A stretch of DNA of 38,049 nucleotides from an uncultured Clostridia bacterium (GTDB taxonomy: Bacteria; Bacillota; Clostridia; Christensenellales; Borkfalkiaceae), in contig CANQUN010000012.1 of assembly GCA_947627065.1 (NCBI GenBank), positions 1-38,049 on the forward strand. The letters run 5' to 3'. A program made the position numbers and the translations under genes. Below the pieces are notes generated by a model. That model was not told the DNA's origin. It did not search any database and saw only the letters and a program-made list of their open reading frames with translations. Below, one piece after another: positions 16,462-24,300 of this stretch. Positions within the stretch are counted from its first letter, which is position 1. Every line of letters starts with the position of its first letter.

Positions 16462-16884
16462 TTACGCCCTGCCGAAGCGTTTCATGATGTCAACCCGCAC
16501 GTCCTCGACGATGTTGCCGAGAGAGGTCATGCGGGTGTGGAAATTTTCAAGTTTTCTGAAACTCCTTTGATATGCTCGCGCCCTGTCGCGGTCGCCGAGG
16601 TAGAGAAATTCCATGTAAGATTGGTGGGCGAGCCAGTTGCGGATGTTTTTGATTTCCCTCAGGAGTTTGTAATCGTTTCTCGAAAGGCAGGAACGGCCGT
16701 CGCTGTAATCCAGCGTCTCCAGATCGACAAGAACGTTGCCGAGGGGGCTGCCGGCCACAAGCCGCAGGTTGTCTTCAAAATCGCCCTTGAGCATCGCCGC
16801 GTAAATGAGTTTTATGTCGTGTTCTATCCGCTGGCACTCCAACAGCGTCTTGCCGACAAGATTGTGAAATTCCTCCAAAGCCAT
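16462..16884 (-). CDS. HEPN-like small helical protein
   Basis: This 140-residue all-helical protein carries IRNWLAHQSY (81-90), which matches the R-N-x-x-x-H-x-Y signature of HEPN/HepT-type ribonucleases (Arg82, His87, Tyr90). The order of helices before it (ECQRIEHDIKLIYAAML, then a D-rich loop) also fits. HepT toxins normally pair with an adjacent MNT nucleotidyltransferase antitoxin, but no such gene is next to it; the nearest neighbours are tcdA and the tRNA operon. It could be an orphan RNA-cutting or RNA-binding protein, a defence gene or a HEPN-fold protein with another job. AAAGGTG precedes the ATG with five to six bases of spacing. Confidence 0.6.
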   Translation of the reverse strand: MALEEFHNLVGKTLLECQRIEHDIKLIYAAMLKGDFEDNLRLVAGSPLGNVLVDLETLDYSDGRSCLSRNDYKLLREIKNIRNWLAHQSYMEFLYLGDRDRARAYQRSFRKLENFHTRMTSLGNIVEDVRVDIMKRFGRA

Positions 16885-17209
16885 AACACACCTTTTGAAA
16901 ATGAGATAAATGGTAAGCGGAGCCGCCCGCCGTTGCCGAAGTAGGACACAGAACAGCAGGGGCGCAGCACTTCTGCCGGATCAGGGTGCAGAACGTGCAG
17001 GGTTGGCTACCGCATTTATGTTTGGTTATGATACAGAACGTTCGGCAAGGCCGCCGCGTTTCTGTGGAGTTGCGATACAGAAGGGCAAACATGGCCGCAG
17101 TGCCGCCGTCAAGTTAAGATAAAGACAAGCGGGCGTGGCAGCAGCGTTTCTGCCGGATTAAGATAAAGACGAGCCCGCCTCCCCAAAGGAAACGGGCCCG
17201 CCTTTGTTT

Positions 17210-17284
17210 TGGTGACCCCTACGAGACTCGAACTCGTGTTACCGCCGTGAAAGGGCGATGTCTTAACCGCTTGACCAAGGGGCC
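17210..17284 (-). tRNA. tRNA-Glu (UUC)
   Basis: The cloverleaf is complete on the - strand: acceptor GGCCCCT/AGGGGTC, anticodon loop CTTTCAC with anticodon UUC, T loop GTTCGAGTC and an encoded CCA end. It is the last of three tRNAs in a row. Confidence 0.93.
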
Positions 17285-17290
17285 TTTTTG

Positions 17291-17367
17291 TGGTAGCGGC
17301 GGTCAGATTCGAACCAACGACCTGCCGGGTATGAACCGGCCGCTCTAACCAACTAAGCTACGCCGCC
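17291..17367 (-). tRNA. tRNA-Met (CAU), elongator type
   Basis: Full cloverleaf on the - strand with acceptor GGCGGCG/CGCCGCT, anticodon loop TTCATAC (CAU) and encoded CCA. The G1-U72 pair and GCCGG/CCGGC anticodon stem argue against an initiator. A CAU anticodon could also be the Ile tRNA that TilS modifies, but the overall sequence looks like elongator Met. Confidence 0.85.
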
Positions 17368-17374
17368 ATAAAAG

Positions 17375-17396
17375 CGCCTTAACGAAAGTTAAGGCG
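17375..17396 (-). other. Hairpin between the Met tRNAs
   Basis: A perfect 9-bp stem (CGCCTTAAC/GTTAAGGCG on the + strand) with a four-base loop lies between the elongator and initiator tRNAs. It is probably a processing signal or spacer in the tRNA precursor. Confidence 0.65.
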
Positions 17397-17398
17397 AA

Positions 17399-17475
<77 letters not shown>

Positions 17476-17492
17476 TCGATAGATACTATATT

Positions 17493-17521
17493 ATTTTATA
17501 CGATATCGTTGCGTTTGTCAA
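17493..17521 (-). promoter_or_regulatory. Promoter of the tRNA operon
   Basis: On the - strand a perfect TTGACA (17521-17516) and TAAAAT (17498-17493) are separated by exactly 17 bases. The start would fall near 17486, about ten bases before tRNA-fMet. It should drive fMet-Met-Glu as one transcript. Confidence 0.85.
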
Positions 17522-18001
17522 CTGTTTTTCCTTGTGAATGCAAAAAAAGTTTTTTGGGCGAGGCGGCGGGGTGAAAAGGGCAGAAACGCGGGGTGCTTGC
17601 GGCCGTCGGGTTGTGGCAGGCGGCAATGGCGCAGTGGTGGGTGTTTGCGGCTTTTTCACGGCGGCCTCGTCGGAAAAATGAGAGGTGGCGTGCGGCAACA
17701 AACAAGTAAACGGGCGGCGGTGTGCGCGGCGGAAACAAAAGAGGGAGCGGACGGGTGCGTGGGGAAAGCGGCAGGCTGGCGTGTGCAATCAGGTGGCGGC
17801 GGGTGCGCGGGGGCATGCGGCAGAAAAGCGCGAGCGGCCAAAAGCGAAAGGCGGAGCGCGGTAAAGAAAAATGCGGAGCACCCGCAAAAGAGCGCGGCGA
17901 CATGGCAAAGATGAAAAGGCGGATTAAATTCGCAAGAGAGCGGGGAGCGGCAAACAAGAGAAAGTGGCCGTTTTTGTGAGATTCGGGGCGTTTTCGGGCG
18001 T
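17522..18001. other. Gene-free GC/purine-rich gap
   Basis: Roughly 480 bases between the divergent tRNA and tilS promoters. Open frames exist on both strands but read as low-complexity Arg/Gly/Ala or Pro/Ser/Leu sequence with no domain or ribosome site. The one recognisable element is a dispersed repeat copy at 17970-17995. Confidence 0.55.
17970..17995 (+). repeat. Dispersed repeat copy
   Basis: GTTTTTGTGAGATTCGGGGC reads on the + strand, about 40 bases upstream of the tilS -35 box. Confidence 0.6.
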
Positions 18002-18031
18002 TTTGACAAAGGAGTGCAAGCCCTTGTCAAA
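18002..18031 (+). promoter_or_regulatory. Inverted repeat upstream of tilS promoter
   Basis: TTTGACAA (18002-18009) and TTGTCAAA (18024-18031) form a perfect 8-base inverted repeat ending four bases before the -35 box of tilS. It may be an operator for an unknown regulator. Confidence 0.4.
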
Positions 18032-18034
18032 CTC

Positions 18035-18063
18035 TTGCAAAATCGAGACGGTTGTGGTATAAT
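18035..18063 (+). promoter_or_regulatory. Leaderless promoter of tilS
   Basis: TTGCAA (18035-18040) and TATAAT (18058-18063) have a 17-base spacer. The ATG of tilS begins at 18070, six bases after the -10 box, so the transcript should start at or next to the start codon, without a ribosome site. Confidence 0.75.
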
Positions 18064-18069
18064 TTAATC

Positions 18070-19416
18070 ATGAAAATCAAGACGGCAGGACTTATAAACA
18101 GAGGAGACAGGGTGGCGGTTGCCCTTTCGGGAGGAAGGGATTCGGTCGCTCTTTTCGCCCGCCTTTGCGAACTTGCCGACGAACTCGGGATAGAGGTTTC
18201 GGCCATAAACGTCGACCACGGGATAAGGGGCGCGGCATCGGCCGCGGACAGCGAGTTTGTGAAAAAAGTGGCCGAAAACGCGGGGAAAAGGCTGTTTTTT
18301 GCAAAAGAGGACGTGCCCGCGTACGCCCGAAAACACAAGATGGGGCCGGAAGAAGCCGCGCGGGAGGTCCGCTACAATTGCTTTTTCCGTGCGCTGGACG
18401 AAGGGTTTTGCGACAAGATAGCCACCGCCCACCACGCGGACGACAACGTGGAGACCGTCCTCTTCAACATCTTTCGCGGCAGCGGGCCTAAGGGCCTTTG
18501 CGGAATAGCCGAAAGCGCTTACGGCGGTAGGCTGATAAGGCCCATGCTCGGGGTTACAAGAAATGAAATAGACGCCTATATCGCACAAAAACGGCTTGTT
18601 TTTGTAAACGACGGCACCAATGAAGAGACGGCTTACGACCGCAATTACCTACGCCACGAGGTCATACCCGTGATAGAACGGCGGTTCCCGAATCTTGCGG
18701 ATTCCGTCAAGAGGCTTGGCGGAATTATCTCCGCCGAGGACGCCCTGCTCGACGAACTTGCCGCCGAACTTGTCGGTTTTGAAGGCGGGTTCGGCGTGGT
18801 GAAAGTGCCCCAAGGCACCCGGCGCTGCCTGCTCGAGCGGGCGGTGATCATCGCCATGAAGGGCGCGGGGCTAAAAAAAGACTACGAGGCCGTGCACGTG
18901 CAGGCGGTAGCCGCGCTTGCGGACGGCAGGACGGGCACTGCGGTAGACCTGCCCCACGGCATGAGGGCGACGAGGACTTACGGGGCGGTAAAGATAGGCC
19001 CCGCGCGGGAGTATCCGCCCTTTGCTTTCCCCTTTGCCGAAGGGTGTTATGACCTGCCGGGCGGCAGGCTTTGCATAACGCTGACGGACGCCCCAGCAGA
19101 GCAAAAAGCCGCCTTTTTCGCGAAGGAAAAGCAAAAAGGGGTGCTTTACGCGGCGGCGGAAGCGGTGCTCGCGGACGCGGTGATACGCACGCGTGAAGAC
19201 GGCGATTACATGGCAAAGTTCGGCGGCGGCACCAAGTCCTTAAAGAAGATTTTGATAGACCTCAAAGTGGAGCGCGCGGCGAGGCAGACGCTGCCCGTGT
19301 GCGCCGTGGGAAAGGAGATTCTGTTCGTTGCGGGGCTGGAGATTTCCGCCCGCGCGGCGGTTTGCGGCGGACGCTGTTACAGGATAGAGTACAAACAACG
19401 GGAGACAGACAAATGA
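18070..19416 (+). CDS. tilS: tRNA(Ile)-lysidine synthase
   Basis: This 448-residue enzyme adds lysine to C34 of tRNA-Ile(CAU), changing its decoding from AUG to AUA. The P-loop pyrophosphatase motif is [12 protein letters not shown] (Ser20-Ser25, with Arg where Val/Met/Lys is commoner). It is followed by [39 protein letters not shown] and the C-terminal TilS substrate domain. An in-frame TTG at 18052 lies inside the -10 region, so I start at ATG 18070. The stop overlaps the hpt start (ATGA), the usual Firmicutes tilS-hpt pairing; ftsH, which often follows, is absent here. Ile codons in the window are often ATA, consistent with a need for this enzyme. Confidence 0.93.
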   Translation: MKIKTAGLINRGDRVAVALSGGRDSVALFARLCELADELGIEVSAINVDHGIRGAASAADSEFVKKVAENAGKRLFFAKEDVPAYARKHKMGPEEAAREVRYNCFFRALDEGFCDKIATAHHADDNVETVLFNIFRGSGPKGLCGIAESAYGGRLIRPMLGVTRNEIDAYIAQKRLVFVNDGTNEETAYDRNYLRHEVIPVIERRFPNLADSVKRLGGIISAEDALLDELAAELVGFEGGFGVVKVPQGTRRCLLERAVIIAMKGAGLKKDYEAVHVQAVAALADGRTGTAVDLPHGMRATRTYGAVKIGPAREYPPFAFPFAEGCYDLPGGRLCITLTDAPAEQKAAFFAKEKQKGVLYAAAEAVLADAVIRTREDGDYMAKFGGGTKSLKKILIDLKVERAARQTLPVCAVGKEILFVAGLEISARAAVCGGRCYRIEYKQRETDK

Positions 19417-19961
19417 AAAGCATGTACGACGACATTGAGTCGGTGATGATTTCCAAAGAAGAGATAGCCGCCGGCGTTTCGGCGCTCGCCGCCCGCCTCG
19501 ACGAAGATTACGGGGACAAGTTTCCCGTGCTCGTGTGCATTCTCAAGGGGTGCGCGCCCTTCTTTACCGACCTCATCCGCGCCATGAAGATACCCCTGCA
19601 GATAGACTTTATGGCAATTTCGAGTTACGGCAACGGAACCAACAGTTCTGGGCAGGTAAAGATGAACAAGGACCTTGACAAGTCCATCGAAGGCCGCCAC
19701 GTGCTCATAGTTGAGGACATAATCGACAGCGGCCACACTCTGTCGTACCTCAAAAACGTGCTGCTCGCCCGCCAGCCCGCTTCGCTTAAAATCTGCACCC
19801 TGCTCGACAAGGTTGCCCGCCGTGAAGTGGAAATTACCCCCGATTACAAGTGTTTTGACATAGGCAACGAGTTCGTCGTGGGCTACGGGCTGGACTATGC
19901 CGAAAAATACCGCAACCTTCCCGAAATCGGCGTTCTCAAACGCTGCGTTTACGAAAAATAA
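19413..19961 (+). CDS. hpt: Hypoxanthine phosphoribosyltransferase
   Basis: This 182-residue purine salvage enzyme transfers phosphoribose from PRPP to hypoxanthine or guanine. The PRPP-binding loop [14 protein letters not shown] (97-110) carries the paired acidic residues Glu101 and Asp102. [15 protein letters not shown] and the C-terminal [27 protein letters not shown] are typical of bacterial Hpt. The start overlaps the tilS stop (ATGA), so the two are coupled. Longer in-frame reading back to 19299 runs inside tilS and is not used. A weak AACCG/CGGTT hairpin follows the stop. Confidence 0.95.
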   Translation: MKSMYDDIESVMISKEEIAAGVSALAARLDEDYGDKFPVLVCILKGCAPFFTDLIRAMKIPLQIDFMAISSYGNGTNSSGQVKMNKDLDKSIEGRHVLIVEDIIDSGHTLSYLKNVLLARQPASLKICTLLDKVARREVEITPDYKCFDIGNEFVVGYGLDYAEKYRNLPEIGVLKRCVYEK

Positions 19962-20146
19962 CCGTTTTGCGGTTGGGTCGATTTGTCTGGTTTTGGCATG
20001 AATGCCGTCGTTTGGCAGACGGGCGGCTGCGTGAGCGCCGCGTCGGGCAAGTGCGCGGCTGTGCGGACAGCGTTGTTTTGTGAATGGGCGGCGGTTGCAG
20101 ACGGAATGTATGGGCGGCAGGAATATTATAATATAAGGAGAAGAAG

Positions 20147-20329
20147 ATGGATCAGGTACTCAGAGATCGTTACGGGGCCAAACTCGGCGAGATAAAGGAC
20201 GAAGGCAACAGGCAGACCATTTACGACAAGTACGGCGCCAAACTCGGTTATTACGACGGGCGTTACACGTACGACAAATACGGCAGTAAGGTGGGAGAGG
20301 GCAACCTGCTCGCCATGCTGCTGAAATAA
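20147..20329 (+). CDS. Small YDKYGAKLG-repeat protein
   Basis: This 60-residue protein is built from short repeats around a Y-G-x-K-x-G phrase: RDRYGAKLGEIKD, YDKYGAKLGYYDGR and YDKYGSKVGEGN, ending in LLAMLLK. It resembles the family NCBI calls 5-fold beta-flower proteins, small repeated beta structures of unknown role; I am moderately sure of this. AAGGAG lies a few bases before the ATG, inside a very AT-rich patch (TATTATAATATAAGGAG) that may also contain a -10 box. It stands alone between hpt and the iron operon. No signal peptide or membrane segment is visible. Confidence 0.75.
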   Translation: MDQVLRDRYGAKLGEIKDEGNRQTIYDKYGAKLGYYDGRYTYDKYGSKVGEGNLLAMLLK

Positions 20330-20573
20330 CCGCGGCTCCGCTTTTGTCGGGTTGCCGCTGTTTGGCTGTTCTGTGTTGGCGCGGCTTGCGCGGGTTGATG
20401 ATGCGTGCGGTCATTTTATATATGCTTGCGGAAGATGGGCAAGCGGTTTTGTGAATATACGAACGCAGGACGCGCGGCTTTGTTTATGCCGGCGGGCGAC
20501 GAGGCGCGCAGTTTTATAGCGTTGCGCGGGCGGGGAGAGGCGAAAAATCTCAAAAAAATTTTGAAATTTTTTA

Positions 20574-20591
20574 AGTTAGACACTGCTAACT
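20574..20591 (+). promoter_or_regulatory. Upstream palindrome of the feo promoter
   Basis: AGTTAG-N6-CTAACT is an inverted repeat (6-base arms) ending three bases before the -35 box. The TTAG-N6-CTAA core resembles DtxR/MntR-type metal-repressor sites more than the Fur box. A second TTAG-N6-CTAA site lies at 20667-20686. Confidence 0.55.
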
Positions 20592-20593
20592 GC

Positions 20594-20622
20594 TTGACAT
20601 CCGCTTTCAAAAGGTGTAAAAT
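20594..20622 (+). promoter_or_regulatory. Promoter of the feo operon
   Basis: TTGACA (20594-20599) and TAAAAT (20617-20622) are separated by exactly 17 bases, close to full sigma-A consensus. The start would be near 20629, giving a leader of about 270 bases before feoA. Confidence 0.8.
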
Positions 20623-20635
20623 GCTAAACGGAAAC

Positions 20636-20658
20636 AGGGAGAATGCTCCCTATTTTTT
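20636..20658 (+). terminator. Early terminator in the feo leader
   Basis: AGGGAG-AATG-CTCCCT is followed by ATTTTTT, an intrinsic terminator only about ten bases after the predicted transcription start. It would end most transcripts before feoA unless an alternative fold or factor prevents it. Confidence 0.6.
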
Positions 20659-20760
20659 CGGCAGGTGAGTTAGCAATGGCTAACTCGATTAAGTCGCCGA
20701 CAGCCCGAGCCGTAAGCCCGTCCCCGCGGGCGCATAGGACGGCCGAGAGATAAGGCGGAG
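20659..20760 (+). promoter_or_regulatory. Structured feo leader with second palindrome
   Basis: TCGGC (20658-20662) can pair with GCCGA just after position 20694, enclosing a perfect hairpin GAGTTAGC-AATG-GCTAACTC (20667-20686). Further downstream CCGTCC and GGACGG can pair around a GC-rich loop. The hairpin is both a candidate repressor site (TTAG-N6-CTAA) and an RNA stem. The arrangement after an early terminator suggests attenuation; a metal-sensing RNA of the NiCo type is one possibility, but I cannot match its consensus from memory. Confidence 0.45.
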
Positions 20761-20859
20761 AGGAAGAGCGGATTTGCGGACGGATAAAAGCGGACTTTAA
20801 CCGATTTGAAAACCGCAACCAAGCCCCGACAAACCCCGAACAAAGAGGCCAAAAAGGCC

Positions 20860-20886
20860 GAAAACCCCCTAAAACGCACAAAAACA
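20860..20886 (-). repeat. Dispersed repeat copy before feoA1
   Basis: CCCCCTAAAACGCACAAAAAC reads on the - strand and ends just before the ribosome site of the first feoA gene. Confidence 0.6.
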
Positions 20887-20901
20887 GAAGGAGAAATCAA
20901 A

Positions 20902-21114
20902 ATGCCGCTGACGTTGGCGCCCGAAGCTGAGGCGCTGAGAGTTGTCAAAGTATTGACCGAAGAAAAGACCAGAAAACACCTCGAGAGTTTGGGGATAACG
21001 GTAAATTCCACGCTGAAGATCCTGTCCCGCAGCGGAGGAAGCATAATTCTCGCCGTAAAAGAAGGCAGGCTTGCGCTCGATCGGGACGTGGCGACCAAGA
21101 TTCTCGTCGCCTGA
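20902..21114 (+). CDS. feoA: FeoA-domain protein 1
   Basis: This 70-residue FeoA-type protein has the small SH3-like fold that assists FeoB in ferrous iron uptake at the cytoplasmic face of the membrane. The pattern MPLTLAPEAEALRVVKV, then LESLGITVNSTLKILSRSGGSIILAVKEGRLALDRDVATKILV fits the family: a helix with LxxLG, then beta strands ending in a conserved hydrophobic tail. I start at ATG 20902 because AAGGAG (20888-20893) precedes it by eight bases; an upstream extension to 20806 is Lys/Pro-rich leader sequence. It is the first of two feoA genes in the operon. The first copy has an LDRDVATKI ending and the second does not. Confidence 0.88.
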   Translation: MPLTLAPEAEALRVVKVLTEEKTRKHLESLGITVNSTLKILSRSGGSIILAVKEGRLALDRDVATKILVA

Positions 21115-21156
21115 CGGCGTTCAGACAGACTGCCAGACAAACGAGGCTGAAAACCC

Positions 21157-21187
21157 AAAAGTCCCCTAAAACGCACAAAAACGGCGG
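21157..21187 (-). repeat. Dispersed repeat copy between feoA genes
   Basis: AAAAGTCCCCTAAAACGCAC followed by AAAAACGGCGG reads on the - strand in the 192-base gap between the two feoA genes. Confidence 0.6.
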
Positions 21188-21306
21188 TTTTTGAGTAAAC
21201 GCAAGAGGGCGGGCAAAGGCGGCAGGTTTATAAAGTGTGCGGGCATAAGCCCCAGCAAGCCGAAACCAACCGAACAACAGACAAAACAAAAAAGGAGATA
21301 TAAAAG

Positions 21307-21540
21307 ATGACAAAGACGCTTGACGAATTTGCCGTGGGAGAGAGAGGCGTGATAACGGCGGTCGGCGGCGAAGGAAGGATTCGCCGCAGGCTGTTCGACA
21401 TGGGCGTAACCCCCGGCGCGGACGTGCTTTTGAGGAAGAGGGCCCCCCTCGGCGACCCGATAGAGGTTACCATAAGGGGTTACGAACTGACGCTGCGCAA
21501 GAGCGAGGCGGCCTGCGTGAGCATGGAGGTAAAGCAATGA
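21307..21540 (+). CDS. feoA: FeoA-domain protein 2
   Basis: This 77-residue FeoA protein (MTKTLDEFAVGERGVITAV, then RRRLFDMGVTPGADVLLRKRAPLGDPIEVTIRGYELTLRKSEA) matches the classical FeoA better than the first copy: the LxDMGVTPG and DPIEVxIRGYELTLRKxEA blocks are hallmarks. It likely binds FeoB's G domain or membrane part and tunes Fe(II) transport. AAAGGAG precedes the ATG by nine bases. Its last bases contain GGAGG and the ATG of the small ORF that follows; the stop overlaps that ATG (ATGA). Two tandem feoA genes before feoB are known in Clostridia. Confidence 0.93.
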   Translation: MTKTLDEFAVGERGVITAVGGEGRIRRRLFDMGVTPGADVLLRKRAPLGDPIEVTIRGYELTLRKSEAACVSMEVKQ

Positions 21541-21713
21541 AAGCCCAAGCCAAAACGAACGCCGCCGTCAACGCAACGGCGGCCAATTCCGTAACAAACA
21601 ACGCAAACATCAACAAAGCCGCCGTCAACGCAACGGCGATAAATTCTACAACAAACGCTGAAAACGTCAGCGTATTGAACGCTGCCAAACCCAATGCGGA
21701 GGTGAGAGCATGA
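21537..21713 (+). CDS. 58-residue Ala/Asn-rich small ORF in feo operon
   Basis: This small ORF lies exactly between feoA2 and feoB and overlaps both by ATGA. It has its own GGAGG (21525-21529) seven bases before ATG 21537, and the feoB ribosome site GGAGG (21698-21702) lies in its last codons. The product begins MKAQAKTNAAVNATAANS and is almost entirely Ala, Asn, Thr, Val and Ser. It contains an internal repeat (AAVNATAANS and AAVNATAINS, about 57 bases apart). There are no Cys, no aromatic residues and no membrane segment, so it is not FeoC and not the Cys-rich peptide. It is either a real disordered small protein or a translated spacer that couples feoA2 to feoB. The function is unknown. 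Confidence 0.6.
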   Translation: MKAQAKTNAAVNATAANSVTNNANINKAAVNATAINSTTNAENVSVLNAAKPNAEVRA

Positions 21714-23962
21714 AGAGATTCGCACTTGCGGGCAACCCAAATTCGGGCAAGACAACGCTGTTCAACGCGCTTACGGGTTCGACGGCGCACGTCGGCAACT
21801 GGCCGGGCGTAACCGTGGATAAACGCGAGGGCGTTTACAAGAAGGGCGGGGAACCCGTGTCCATTGTGGACCTGCCGGGCATATATTCGCTTTCGCCTTA
21901 CACTCCCGAAGAGGTCATTTCGAGAAATTACATCCTCGACGAACGCCCCGACCTTGTAATAAACATAGTGGACGCGACCAACCTTGAGCGCAACCTATAT
22001 CTCACAACGCAGATAATGGAGATAGACGTGCCCATGGTAATCGCGCTCAACATGATAGACGCGGTGGAAAAGGCGGGCGACAAGATAGACGCCGCTACGC
22101 TTGAAAAGAAGATTGGCGTGCCCGTGGTGGCCATTTCCGCGCTGAAGGGCGAGGGAATAGACAAACTGATGCAGCGTGCCGCCGACGAATGCGCCAAGGA
22201 GAGAAAGGGTTCCACAGTTCTCAAGGGAACGGCCCTGTTCCACCTGATAAACGACGTGCGCATCTCGCTTGAGGGCAAGGGCGTAAAGGCCCCGCTCTTC
22301 CACGCGGTCAAACTTGTGGAACTTGACGAGATAGAAGTGAAGATGCACGCCGACTGCGTGAAGATGGTGGAGGAGTTCAAGGCCACGTTTTCGGACGACA
22401 CCTTCGGCACCGATTTCGAAGCGCTGGTTGCCGACGGCCGCTACCGTTACATATCCGAAAACTTCACTCCCGCTCTCGAAAAGAAGAACAGGGACAAGGA
22501 GAGCGCGTCCGACAGGGCGGACAGGGTGCTGACGCACAAGATCTGGGGAATACCCATCTTCCTCGTCATACTCTTTGCCATATTCCACCTCACTTTTTCG
22601 GAGAACTTCCTGTTTCTGGGCGCGGCGCTCGGCGAGGACTTCGACCCGCTTGCGGGCAGCGAACACTGGGCGGGCGTGCTGTTCGGGGGCGGAATTTACT
22701 CCCCGGGAGTGATGATCTTCAACATCTGGAACGACATAATCCTCGACTTTGTGTTCGGAGGCCTCTCCGACCTCATAGCGGGCGCGGGGCTGAGCGGCTG
22801 GGCCACGGGGCTTATCTGCGACGGTATATTCGGGGGTCTCTCGGCCGTGCTGTCCTTCCTGCCGCAGATACTCATACTGTTTCTGTTCTTCTCCATACTC
22901 GAGGACAGCGGCTACATGGCGAGAATAGCCTTTATTCTCGACAGAATATTCAGAAGGTTCGGGCTTTCGGGCCGCGCGTTCATGCCGATGATAATGGGCT
23001 TTGGCTGTTCGGTGCCCGCAATGATAAACACGAGAACGCTGGCCGACGACAAGGAACGCACCGCCACGGTAAGGGTTATCCCCTTCTTCTCCTGCGGGGC
23101 GAAACTCCCCATTCTCACCGCAATAGCGGGCGCGATAGTGGGGCAAGCGGGTGTGGGCAACGCCGATCTCATAACCTATTCCATGTACCTGTTGGGTATA
23201 ATAGTGGCAATAGCTTCGGTGCTCATCATGAGAAACACCACCATGAAAGGGGACGTTCCGCCCTTCATAATGGAACTGCCCGCCTACCACGCGCCCAAGT
23301 TTACCGGCCTGATGATCCACCTGTGGGACAAGACAAAGCACTTTGTCAAAAAGGCGTTTACCATAATCCTCGCTTCTACCATAGTGATATGGTTCCTCAC
23401 CAACTTCGGCTGGGATTGGAGAATGGTTGACGAGATGGACAAATCCATCCTCGCCTCCCTCGGTCAGTTCATACAGCCGCTGTTCACGCCGCTGGGCTTT
23501 GGCAGCCAGCTGTCAAAGTGGGGCTGGGTGTTTGCGGTGGCTGCGATAACGGGCCTCATTGCCAAAGAGGACGTTGTGGGAACCTTCGGTACGCTTGCGG
23601 CCTGCCTGCCCATAATGCTCGACACCCTCGTTGATGTAGAGGTCGACGGCGGCGTAAGCGCGGTAACCGCAATGATTGCCAACACGGGCATAACCGTACC
23701 CGCACTCATAGCCTTCATCGCCTTCAACATGCTCACCATTCCCTGCTTTGCGGCGGTTGCCACGGCAAAGGCCGAACTGCCAAGCAAAAAGGCCTTTAAC
23801 ATGACAATCTTGTTCTGGATAGTAACCTCATACGTCGTGGCTGCCATGGTTTACGTTATCGGCAGTTGGTGGTGGACGGCCTTCCTCTTCGCCGCGGCCG
23901 CGGTGATAGCGGGCAGTTTCATAGTGATGCACAACAAACTCCTCAAAGGAGAAAAGGTATGA
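21710..23962 (+). CDS. feoB: Ferrous iron transporter FeoB
   Basis: This 750-residue membrane Fe(II) transporter has an N-terminal G protein domain. G1 is GNPNSGKT (8-15), G3 DLPG (54-57) and G4 NMID (114-117). A helical GDP-dissociation-inhibitor-like domain follows, then about 270-750 with the membrane core. The two Gate motifs carry the conserved cysteines: GFGCSVPAMINTRTL and PFFSCGAKLPILTAI. It moves Fe(II) into the cell, with GTP hydrolysis thought to gate transport. It overlaps the small ORF upstream and the Cys-rich peptide downstream by ATGA, so the whole set is co-translated from the palindrome-flanked promoter at 20594-20622. Confidence 0.97.
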   Translation: MKRFALAGNPNSGKTTLFNALTGSTAHVGNWPGVTVDKREGVYKKGGEPVSIVDLPGIYSLSPYTPEEVISRNYILDERPDLVINIVDATNLERNLYLTTQIMEIDVPMVIALNMIDAVEKAGDKIDAATLEKKIGVPVVAISALKGEGIDKLMQRAADECAKERKGSTVLKGTALFHLINDVRISLEGKGVKAPLFHAVKLVELDEIEVKMHADCVKMVEEFKATFSDDTFGTDFEALVADGRYRYISENFTPALEKKNRDKESASDRADRVLTHKIWGIPIFLVILFAIFHLTFSENFLFLGAALGEDFDPLAGSEHWAGVLFGGGIYSPGVMIFNIWNDIILDFVFGGLSDLIAGAGLSGWATGLICDGIFGGLSAVLSFLPQILILFLFFSILEDSGYMARIAFILDRIFRRFGLSGRAFMPMIMGFGCSVPAMINTRTLADDKERTATVRVIPFFSCGAKLPILTAIAGAIVGQAGVGNADLITYSMYLLGIIVAIASVLIMRNTTMKGDVPPFIMELPAYHAPKFTGLMIHLWDKTKHFVKKAFTIILASTIVIWFLTNFGWDWRMVDEMDKSILASLGQFIQPLFTPLGFGSQLSKWGWVFAVAAITGLIAKEDVVGTFGTLAACLPIMLDTLVDVEVDGGVSAVTAMIANTGITVPALIAFIAFNMLTIPCFAAVATAKAELPSKKAFNMTILFWIVTSYVVAAMVYVIGSWWWTAFLFAAAAVIAGSFIVMHNKLLKGEKV

Positions 23963-24126
23963 CAGCGGCGGACATAATCGTTGCGCTTGCCGCCGTGGGA
24001 ACGGTGGTTGCCGTGGCGGCGTGGCGGATAAAGGTGCGCATTGACGCCAGAGAGCGCGCAAAGCGCGGCGAATGCACGGGCTGCTGCGACGGGTGCGACT
24101 GCTGCTGCGGCAGAAAGAAGCACTGA
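23959..24126 (+). CDS. FeoB-associated Cys-rich membrane peptide
   Basis: This 55-residue peptide starts at ATG 23959, overlapping the feoB stop (ATGA). One N-terminal membrane helix (ADIIVALAAVGTVVAVAAW) is followed by a basic stretch and a tail with six cysteines (GECTGCCDGCDCCCGRKKH). It matches the small FeoB-associated Cys-rich family found after feoB in Firmicutes. The Cys cluster probably handles iron at the cytoplasmic exit of FeoB; the mechanism is not established. A GTTACC-GTTT-GGTAAC hairpin (24130-24145) follows the stop. Confidence 0.9.
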   Translation: MTAADIIVALAAVGTVVAVAAWRIKVRIDARERAKRGECTGCCDGCDCCCGRKKH

Positions 24127-24300
24127 CCCGTTACCGTTTGGTAACACACAATGCGACGGACAGCAATGCACAAAAAACGGGCGGCGGCCCGACCATAAAA
24201 AGACATTATTACTTCCGTGATACGGCAGAGGGGTGGAAAAGTTATTTTTTCCGCTCCTTTGCCTTTTTCATGCTTTCAAAGGGCGGCGGCTTGAAAAGGC

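Noticed and set aside
17534-17914. 126-codon frame (and the frames opposite it) between the tRNA operon and tilS
   Set aside because: Low-complexity sequence with no ribosome site or domain on either strand; treated as non-coding.
18052-18069. TTG start for tilS at 18052
   Set aside because: It lies on or upstream of the -10 box, so it would not be in the transcript; ATG 18070 matches family N-termini.
20405-20668. 87-codon frame across the feo promoter
   Set aside because: It runs over a consensus promoter, an operator-like palindrome and a terminator; the product has no domain.
21537-21713. Small ORF as FeoC
   Set aside because: FeoC is a winged-helix protein of about 80 residues, often with cysteines; this peptide has neither the fold pattern nor cysteines.
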